A DNA stretch of 10,791 nt from an archaeon (GTDB lineage: Archaea; Halobacteriota; Syntropharchaeia; Alkanophagales; Methanospirareceae): positions 1 to 10,791 of the forward strand of contig JASEFB010000069.1 in assembly GCA_030019325.1 (NCBI GenBank), read 5' to 3'. The number at the start of each line of letters is the position of its first letter. The first letter of the stretch is position 1. Made by a program: the position numbers and the translations under genes. Below the pieces are notes generated by a model. The model ran no database searches. It saw nothing but the letters and a program-made list of their open reading frames with translations, and was not told the origin of the DNA. Below, piece by piece: positions 6,310-10,791 of this stretch.

Positions 6310-6708
6310 TTAAGCAATTCTCTCGCCTGCCATTGGGCCGGGCTTTAGCGAATATATCTCTGCTATTTTTATCTTAACAACTGCTTTTGGCTCAGGTCTC
6401 CCCTTCTCCTTTGCAATCTTCGCAACTTTATCGTATAAAGGGCCTCTTTCTATAATCTCAGCTTTACCCCTGAATTGGTACCCCTCCATTTTCTCACGAT
6501 CCACGAAGGCGACTGCCACTTCCGGATTCTCCCTCAAGTTCCGAAGCGTTTTCTTTCCCGTACCTTCTGCGAAGATAAGAGTCTCCTCGTTTTCTAATCT
6601 CATGCTCCCCTTTGGTCCTATGTTCGGCCTCCCATTCCCATCGGCTGTCCCAACAAATGCCAGCCCTTTCCCAATTAACTCCTTCATATCCTCCGTTACT
6701 TTCACCAT
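6310..6708 (-). CDS. Pyridoxamine 5'-phosphate oxidase (PPOX)-like flavoprotein
   Basis: A 132-aa split-barrel protein of the PPOX/FMN-binding class, cytoplasmic, likely a dimer binding FMN or F420. Family features are the opening helix followed by GLAFVGTADGNGRPNIGPKGS (about 15-35), the strand LIFAEGTGKKTLRNLRENP (about 44-62), VAVAF, and YQFRGKAEI (77-85). The protein ends with PKAVVKIKIAEIYSLKPGP. ATG 6708 is preceded by a GGTGGTG stretch about eight bases upstream. A second, clearly related copy lies at 9080-9484. The exact reaction cannot be assigned; many members are uncharacterised flavin reductases or heme/flavin-binding stress proteins. It ends 60 bp before the operon's TATA box, so it is not the operon's first gene. 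Confidence 0.9.
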   Translation of the reverse strand: MVKVTEDMKELIGKGLAFVGTADGNGRPNIGPKGSMRLENEETLIFAEGTGKKTLRNLRENPEVAVAFVDREKMEGYQFRGKAEIIERGPLYDKVAKIAKEKGRPEPKAVVKIKIAEIYSLKPGPMAGERIA

Positions 6709-6777
6709 ATCCCAGCACCACCTATTTTTACATATGCGCGGTAATTAAAGTAAAGAGTAAAGGAGGAGTTAAAAGAA
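6709..6777. promoter_or_regulatory. Divergent promoter region
   Basis: Only 69 bases separate the start of the PPOX gene (minus) from that of Trx-CcdA (plus), so both promoters must lie here or overlap. On the minus strand TTTAATTACC (about 6750-6741) is a TATA candidate. On the plus strand the AT-rich TTTTTACATATG (about 6724-6735) is another. AGGAGG precedes the plus-strand ATG. Shared control of the two redox genes is plausible. Confidence 0.3.
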
Positions 6778-7872
6778 ATGTCTCATAATTTGCGCACCTC
6801 TGGGTTTTCATCGGTATTGAGATCATTTCTTATTACGCTCATTCTTCTTTCTACTCTCTTCCTTATCCCTATTACCAAAGCTCAAAGCTCTGTTTCTTTG
6901 TATTATTTTTATGGGGAAGACTGCCCACAATGCAGCGATATAACGATTTTAATAGAGGAACTCGAAGCGGGTTATCCAGAACTTGAAGTTCATAAGCTTG
7001 AGATATCTCACAATACAACTAACAGCGAGCTTTTTAATGCCTTCATCCAAGCTTATAATCCACCCGCAGTGGACCTACCTGCTGTTTTCATTAGCAATAA
7101 ATCACTAATCGGCTATGAACTGACGAAAGAGAAGCTTGAAAATGAAATAGCGTGGTGTGTGCAGAACGAATGCCCAGATCCGCTCTCACTTATAAAAGGA
7201 AAAGAAGAAGACCAATCTCCGCTGCTGGTTATGCTAATCGGAACGGCATTAATAGAGGGTATCAACCCGTGCGGTTTTGCAGTCCTGATCGTTCTGCTTG
7301 CATCTCTCCTCCTGGTGAAATCAAAGAGAAGTGTTCTCTGTGTGGGTCTGGCATTCATCGCAAGCGTTTTTGCCACGCATTCATTCGTGGGTTTTGGTAT
7401 TATGGAGTTTTACCCCGTTTCGGGCATGAGCCCCCTCATTAGGAGTATAATAATCCTCACGATCGTATCAGCGGGTATCATAAATATCCGGGATTTTTGG
7501 CGTGGTAAGGCAACCTTAGCTATCCCCTCCCCTCTCAAACCAACACTCAGAAAACTTGCCAGCTACGCATCACTACCCGGCGCTCTGCTCTTAGGATTCC
7601 TCGCTACACTGGGCGGACTTCCCTGTACTGGACCGATATACCTTACCATGCTGGATTTGATTGCTGAGACCCCCTCAAAAACAGTTTTTTATCTCTTACT
7701 CTATAACTTCTTCTACGCCTTACCCTTGTTTGTAATTCTTGCTATCATCTATAAGGGCGCATCTCCCGAGGATATTGAAGAGTGGAGGAAAGGGAAGAGA
7801 AGATACATGAAGCTCATAGCGGGTTTGGTGATGCTTGCACTGGGTACCGCCATGCTCTTCGGATTTGTTTAG
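6778..7872 (+). CDS. Exported thioredoxin domain fused to CcdA/DsbD-type membrane electron transporter
   Basis: A 364-aa membrane protein. Residues 14-35 form a signal peptide or anchor. A thioredoxin-like domain follows, with CPQC (49-52) and the cis-Pro loop DLPAVFI (99-105). Its fold is slightly shorter than classic thioredoxin. About six membrane segments follow (roughly 148-180, 186-207, 221-237, 265-290, 302-325, 343-363). They contain the CcdA/DsbD redox Cys pair: NPCGF (Cys165) and GLPCTGP (Cys283). This family passes electrons from cytoplasmic thioredoxin across the membrane; here they would reach the attached outer-face domain. Two more Cys, 127 and 132 (WCVQNEC), end the thioredoxin domain and may form a disulfide or second redox pair. 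An AGGAGG site precedes the ATG. Likely roles are reduction of extracytoplasmic disulfides, cytochrome c maturation or oxidant defence. Confidence 0.92.
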   Translation: MSHNLRTSGFSSVLRSFLITLILLSTLFLIPITKAQSSVSLYYFYGEDCPQCSDITILIEELEAGYPELEVHKLEISHNTTNSELFNAFIQAYNPPAVDLPAVFISNKSLIGYELTKEKLENEIAWCVQNECPDPLSLIKGKEEDQSPLLVMLIGTALIEGINPCGFAVLIVLLASLLLVKSKRSVLCVGLAFIASVFATHSFVGFGIMEFYPVSGMSPLIRSIIILTIVSAGIINIRDFWRGKATLAIPSPLKPTLRKLASYASLPGALLLGFLATLGGLPCTGPIYLTMLDLIAETPSKTVFYLLLYNFFYALPLFVILAIIYKGASPEDIEEWRKGKRRYMKLIAGLVMLALGTAMLFGFV

Positions 7873-7931
7873 AGAACTGCAATATCACGTGGCCTGAAAT
7901 TTACGCTACATATCCTCCCTTTCATTTTCTG

Positions 7932-8140
7932 TCACAGCCACTCCGATATCCTGATCTTTTCTCCTCCCTTAGGTCTAATCCTTTTCAGCCTATCAGGGTC
8001 TTCTATTTTCCCGACGATATTGACCGCCGAAGCGGGTATTATTTTTTTCTCTGATTCGCTTAGAGGCGTCTTCCCATAAAAGATGCAAAGGGTCCTCCCT
8101 ACTGGCCAATACCCTATGTCTCCTTTGTCTTGATTTTCAT
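7932..8140 (-). pseudogene. Broken cyclophilin-like (PF04126-type) gene
   Basis: The C-terminal half is well preserved: GDIGYWPVGRTLCIFYG, then TPLSESEKKIIPASAVNIVGKI and an EDPDRLKRI tail (8123 to 7932). As I recall it, this is the second half of the roughly 120-aa archaeal cyclophilin-like fold family. The first half is missing. On the minus strand, ATG at 8140 begins MKIKT, like family N-termini, but stops after eight codons, just after the point where the preserved part would begin in another frame. A TATA-like AATTATAAGG lies about 30 bases before that ATG. The simplest reading is an internal deletion of some 40-60 codons with a frameshift. The frame does continue upstream to 8228 (98 aa), but those 35 residues do not resemble the family. 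Translation of a short C-terminal fragment cannot be excluded. Confidence 0.6.
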
Positions 8141-8267
8141 TTTTATTCGTTTGTTTCTTCCAGACCTTATAATTTTGCTTGGAATCAACCATAAACAAAT
8201 CAAGCTGCAAATCTCTCATACCATACATAACCCTTGCATGCTTTTCGATCTATCTTAGATGGTCTTT

Positions 8268-9023
8268 TTATCTTTTGAGTTTGGCGATATACGTGTATAA
8301 GAACGCAGCAATAAGTGCTCCAATTACAGGGCCTATGATATACACCGGGAACTGCGTCCAGAGGTTTGGGCCGCCAAACAACGTATTCCCAACGTAGGGC
8401 CCAAAGGTTCTTGCAGGATTGAATGACGCACCAGTAATGTTTCCTGTAGTGGTTATGCCCGCACCTACAACCAGACCAATGATCAAGCCGGCAAACTGCT
8501 TTGGTGTCCGTTCGTCAACGGCCAATGCCATGATCGTGAGCATCAAAAAGAAGGTAATCACTGCCTCATTTAAAATCCCCTGCGCATAGCTTATACCTGG
8601 AAATAGTGCCGTAGCACCGCAACCTCCATCTGTTGCTGCACGTCTACCAACTATCATGACGAGTAAACTGCTTGCTAAAGTAGCACCCATCAACTGTGAG
8701 ATAATATAAGGAATGACCTCTCTTCCCGGGAATCTCTTGACCGCCCATAACGCTATGGTCACCGCGGGGTTGATATGACATCCAGATATATGCCCGAAGA
8801 TGTAAATTGATGCGGCAACGGCAATAGCAAATGCGAGTCCTATTGCGAGCCAATCTGCAAGACCGCCGAGAGCACCTATTCCTATGGAAAAACCAGATTG
8901 CCATGTCTCTCCTTCTGCAAGCAGAAGAGTGATAGCTGCTGCTCCAGCTCCTATATACACGAGAATGAATGTCCCTATAAGCTCTGCCAAACACTTCTTT
9001 AGAAGAGTTCGTTCCGCTTCCAT
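8268..9023 (-). CDS. aqpM: AqpM-type aquaporin/aquaglyceroporin
   Basis: A 251-aa six-helix channel of the MIP family, close in length and motifs to methanogen AqpM. It conducts water and perhaps small solutes such as glycerol or gases. The two half-helix motifs are HINPAV (NPA at 85-87) and FNPARTFGP (NPA at 202-204). By alignment to E. coli GlpF, the selectivity filter is Phe65, Ile190, Ala199 and Arg205. Known AqpM has Phe/Ile/Ser/Arg, so the Ser-to-Ala position is a difference. The long third loop with DGGCGATALFPG (132-143) also matches AqpM. The ATG has only a weak GAGAAAAG ribosome-binding site. A T-rich terminator of the upstream PPOX gene lies 24 bases before the start, so the promoter must be compact (TTAAAAAT near 9070 is a candidate). 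Confidence 0.95.
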   Translation of the reverse strand: MEAERTLLKKCLAELIGTFILVYIGAGAAAITLLLAEGETWQSGFSIGIGALGGLADWLAIGLAFAIAVAASIYIFGHISGCHINPAVTIALWAVKRFPGREVIPYIISQLMGATLASSLLVMIVGRRAATDGGCGATALFPGISYAQGILNEAVITFFLMLTIMALAVDERTPKQFAGLIIGLVVGAGITTTGNITGASFNPARTFGPYVGNTLFGGPNLWTQFPVYIIGPVIGALIAAFLYTYIAKLKR

Positions 9024-9046
9024 AAGCTTTTCTCATGAATTTATTC

Positions 9047-9061
9047 AAAAAATAAAAAAGG
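9047..9061 (-). terminator. Oligo-T terminator after the second PPOX gene
   Basis: On the minus strand the sequence CCTTTTTTATTTTTT begins 18 bases after the PPOX stop codon. Runs of T without a hairpin are the usual archaeal intrinsic terminator. The identical 15-mer follows the GlcG-like gene at the same distance. Confidence 0.5.
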
Positions 9062-9079
9062 GAAAAAATTTTTAAGGCA

Positions 9080-9484
9080 CTATTCCACCTTTTTTCCCAC
9101 ATCAGGTCCCGGTGAAGTCACATAGATGGAGTCTACCTTCACAATAACCGCAGCTTTTGGGCTAAGCTCTGGCATCATCGATTTCACCATTTTAACGCCA
9201 TCGTCAAAGACGCTTCCAGAAGTTTCAATTCTGGCACTACCTTTGAACTGATACCCTTTCAGAGCATCCAAATCCCAGACTGAGACCGCTACCTTAGGAT
9301 TCGCCTTTATATTCTCCTCTGTCTTTTTCATAAAGACATCCATCAACAGGACTTCATCCTCGGACAAAACTTTCCCAAAAGCAATCGGCACCACATTTGG
9401 CTCTCCTTCTTTGGTAGCAGTAGCTACGGCAAAACCCTTTGATTTCCCTACTACTTCTTTCACCTCTTCTGTGATTTTTGCCAT
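9080..9484 (-). CDS. Second PPOX-like flavoprotein (paralogue of 6310-6708)
   Basis: A 134-aa split-barrel FMN- or F420-binding protein. It shares with the first copy a helix reading MAKITEEVKEVVG, the GEPNVVP stretch (about 27-33), NPKVAV, GYQFKGSARIE (about 76-86) and the ending PKAAVIVKV...IY...PGP..G. Identity is limited, so the duplication is old or the two were acquired separately. The longer frame from 9508 adds eight residues. I prefer ATG 9484 because AGGGGTGA lies upstream and because the first copy starts at the same alignment point. It is bounded upstream and downstream by oligo-T tracts and is probably monocistronic. Its TATA candidate TTTAAATA overlaps the stop of the gene before it. 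The reaction is unknown. Confidence 0.87.
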   Translation of the reverse strand: MAKITEEVKEVVGKSKGFAVATATKEGEPNVVPIAFGKVLSEDEVLLMDVFMKKTEENIKANPKVAVSVWDLDALKGYQFKGSARIETSGSVFDDGVKMVKSMMPELSPKAAVIVKVDSIYVTSPGPDVGKKVE

Positions 9485-9519
9485 TTCTTTTTTCACCCCT
9501 TTTTGCATTTCTTTCCTCT

Positions 9520-9534
9520 AAAAAATAAAAAAGG
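9520..9534 (-). terminator. Oligo-T terminator after the GlcG-like gene
   Basis: The minus strand reads CCTTTTTTATTTTTT 19 bases after the stop at 9553, the same 15-mer seen at 9047-9061. It sits between the TATA candidate and the start of the second PPOX gene, so it would lie near that gene's transcript start. Confidence 0.45.
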
Positions 9535-9552
9535 AAAGATATTTTTTTCTAT

Positions 9553-9951
9553 TTAAAATGCCTTCACACCAGCTTCTGCAACTTCTATGTCCTGAGGTAC
9601 AGCTCCTCCACTGACACCGATTGCACCTACAAGCTCGTCGCTCTTCCTCAGCGGAATGCCTCCTCCAAATATTACCAATCTGCCCATGTTCGTTGCATGT
9701 ATGCCAAATAGTGATTCTCTTGGCTGTGATGCTTTACCCAAATCTTCGGTCGTCATATTGAAAGCAACGGCGGTAAATGCTTTGTTAATGGCTATGTTTA
9801 TGCTCCCCAACCATGCCTTGTCCATCCGTTCAAAGGCTACTAAGTTCCCTCCCACATCCACAACGGCGATGTTCATTGGCACACCAATCTCTTTTGCTTT
9901 TGCTTCGGCTCCTGCCACAACCTTCTTTGCTTCTTCCAAATTTAGTTCCAT
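9553..9951 (-). CDS. GlcG/HbpS-family protein (PF03928), heme- or flavin-associated
   Basis: A 132-aa cytoplasmic protein. The family includes GlcG of glycolate operons and heme-binding HbpS. The alpha/beta core is intact: LEEAKKVVAGAEAKAKEIG (about 5-23), MNIAVVDVGGNLVAFERMD (26-44), WLGSINIAINKAFTA (47-61), FGGGIPL (about 95-101) and GAIGVSGG near the end. No signal peptide is present, unlike many secreted members. The frame begins at GTG 9966, but GGAGGT lies seven bases before ATG 9951, so I take the ATG. The gene stands alone, with a promoter, a palindromic operator candidate at the start of transcription and a T-rich terminator. Function across the family is poorly defined (heme degradation or sensing, oxidant response). 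The reaction here is not assignable. Confidence 0.92.
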   Translation of the reverse strand: MELNLEEAKKVVAGAEAKAKEIGVPMNIAVVDVGGNLVAFERMDKAWLGSINIAINKAFTAVAFNMTTEDLGKASQPRESLFGIHATNMGRLVIFGGGIPLRKSDELVGAIGVSGGAVPQDIEVAEAGVKAF

Positions 9952-9992
9952 CTTACTTACCTCCACCCTCTTATGTTAGTTCCGTAACATGT

Positions 9993-10012
9993 CGCAAGTA
10001 AGTGTACTTGCG
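9993..10012 (-). promoter_or_regulatory. Palindromic operator candidate for the GlcG-like gene
   Basis: CGCAAGTA (9993-10000) and TACTTGCG (10005-10012) are perfect 8-bp inverted arms around a 4-bp centre. It sits just downstream of the predicted transcription start (about 10014), about 40 bases before the ATG. That is where a dimeric helix-turn-helix repressor would block initiation. A small stem in the leader RNA is the alternative. Confidence 0.55.
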
Positions 10013-10036
10013 TGAAGATGTATAATATTCACACAC

Positions 10037-10050
10037 TATAAAAATCTTTC
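10037..10050 (-). promoter_or_regulatory. TATA/BRE of the GlcG-like gene
   Basis: The minus strand reads GAAAGA followed by (A)TTTTTATAG, an archaeal factor-B element plus TATA arrangement. It predicts transcription starting near 10014. A second candidate, TATTATA (about 10027-10021), would start about 15 bases further down, within the palindrome. Between here and the rhodanese stop no gene is convincing. A plus-strand frame from 10112 is hydrophobic because the DNA is T-rich, and it lacks a ribosome-binding site. Confidence 0.42.
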
Positions 10051-10202
10051 TATTTGTTAAATCCCATGAATACCCTCCATCAAGTGATACTGATATCGCC
10101 TTAATTCCTCTATGGTACTCCTTATTACTGTAACACTATTGGGATTCCTTTATTTTCCCGTTATCGCTCTTTTTATCTTTCTTTCCTTTATTGAGTGTAG
10201 TA

Positions 10203-10247
10203 CGGGAGTGCGGATACCTGATCAATATGGTTCTCAATGCACTCCCG
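10203..10247. repeat. 9-bp inverted repeat downstream of the rhodanese gene
   Basis: CGGGAGTGC (10203-10211) and GCACTCCCG (10239-10247) pair perfectly around 27 bases. Two more A-T pairs follow if one G is bulged. It starts about 20 bases after the rhodanese stop on the minus strand and has no adjacent T run, so it is not a standard terminator. It could act as a 3' mRNA-stabilising hairpin or protein-binding site. Confidence 0.5.
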
Positions 10248-10268
10248 GTATGGAGACTAATATCCTTA

Positions 10269-10791
10269 TCATCGCCGTCTCATCCAATAAGTACCGATAA
10301 GCACTGCGGCAATTGCAAGAGCTGCTTCAAACCCCGGCTGCTCTGGGGCTGTGGTAGGAACGAGGGGATAGCCGCTTTCATTCCAAGCGGTTATTCCGCC
10401 GAGCACATTATAAACTCGTTCGAATCCCTTTTCTATAAGTATCTCACAAGCGGTAGTGCTATTACTGCCGTTTTCGCTATACACAACGATTTTCGTGCTC
10501 GTGTTTAACTCTTCTGTTCGATTGCTCAACTCTGAGATCGGGATCAAGAGTGCTCCTTTTATATGCGCTGAGTTATACTCCTCCTCGGTTCTCACGTCCA
10601 GGAAAATGAGATCTTCGGATTCGGAATCACTCAATCGCTTTGCCTCGTCAACGACGATGTCTACCGAGATTGTCTGGTTAGGCTGAGAAGTAATTGCTAT
10701 AGTGTGCGTTGCCTCCACGACTTCATCGCCATAAGTTACCGAGAGATTAATGAAATATGTTCCCTGGTCTATTCCCGCACAGCGAGAGCAT
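10269..10791 (-). CDS. Exported rhodanese-domain protein with PGF-CTERM anchor (N-terminus off the window)
   Basis: The frame is open to the window edge (first full codon 10790), so the GTG at 10718 is not the start and the N-terminus is missing. The visible 174 residues hold, first, the end of a beta-sandwich domain (about 1-45, with GTYFINLSV). Next comes a rhodanese domain (about 45-145) with FLDVRTEEEY, AHIKGALLIP and VLGGITAW. Last, PGF is followed by a hydrophobic segment and three Arg at the end. That last arrangement is the PGF-CTERM signal cut by archaeosortase A and lipid-anchored at the surface. About six N-x-S/T sequons (NQT, NRT, NTS, NGS, NST, NES) fit an N-glycosylated exterior protein. 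The catalytic loop reads YSENGSNS, so the active-site Cys of rhodanese (YCxxGxxS) is Ser, residue 105 here. Sulfur transfer is therefore unlikely; binding or structural roles fit better. Confidence 0.87.
   Translation of the reverse strand, partial: CSRCAGIDQGTYFINLSVTYGDEVVEATHTIAITSQPNQTISVDIVVDEAKRLSDSESEDLIFLDVRTEEEYNSAHIKGALLIPISELSNRTEELNTSTKIVVYSENGSNSTTACEILIEKGFERVYNVLGGITAWNESGYPLVPTTAPEQPGFEAALAIAAVLIGTYWMRRR

Noticed and set aside
8644..9102. 152-codon minus-strand frame over the aquaporin
   Set aside because: It is an alternative frame of a clear MIP channel with both NPA motifs; its composition is Arg/Ser/His-rich and unlike a protein family.
10112..10300. Plus-strand small hydrophobic protein
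   Set aside because: Hydrophobicity follows from T-rich DNA, there is no Shine-Dalgarno site, and the frame runs into the rhodanese coding region on the other strand.

Overview
The window reads as archaeal. TATA-like boxes lie about 25 bp before inferred starts, there are oligo-T terminators, one exported protein carries a PGF-CTERM sorting tail, the aquaporin resembles AqpM, and a YcaO/TfuA pair is present. In Euryarchaeota this pair thioamidates a glycine of methyl-coenzyme M reductase (McrA). I infer a methane-metabolising euryarchaeon (methanogen, ANME or relative). An ANME-1-like lineage is possible but cannot be settled here. No rRNA, tRNA, CRISPR array, intact transposon or phage gene was seen.

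Layout. Positions 1-489 are AT-rich and hold at most one tiny Lys-rich gene (minus strand). Positions 490-2857 carry three plus-strand genes: a HAD phosphatase, a GT4 glycosyltransferase and a small charged protein. Positions 2858-3211 contain no intact gene. Positions 6217 to 3212 (minus strand) form the core of the window, a compact operon transcribed as NifU-like Fe-S/sulfur protein, an overlooked 45-aa zinc-ribbon protein, a ThiF/MoeB/HesA-type E1 enzyme, YcaO, then TfuA. It has its own TATA box, and two of its gene junctions overlap. A flavin-reductase-like (PPOX) gene (minus) and a thioredoxin-CcdA membrane fusion (plus) diverge from 6709-6777. Next on the minus strand come a broken cyclophilin-like gene, an AqpM-type aquaporin, a second PPOX protein and a GlcG/HbpS-type protein. 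The last has a palindromic operator candidate at its transcription start. The right edge cuts an exported, PGF-CTERM-anchored rhodanese-domain protein whose catalytic Cys is Ser.

How the genes may work together. The five-gene operon suggests that sulfur activation (E1, NifU-like and zinc-ribbon proteins) is transcribed together with ATP-dependent backbone thioamidation (YcaO/TfuA). No ubiquitin-like sulfur carrier (ThiS/MoaD/SAMP) is encoded in the window. The surrounding genes share a redox and envelope flavour (two PPOX proteins, Trx-CcdA, GlcG/HbpS, surface rhodanese, aquaporin), but their spacing and terminators suggest separate transcription units.
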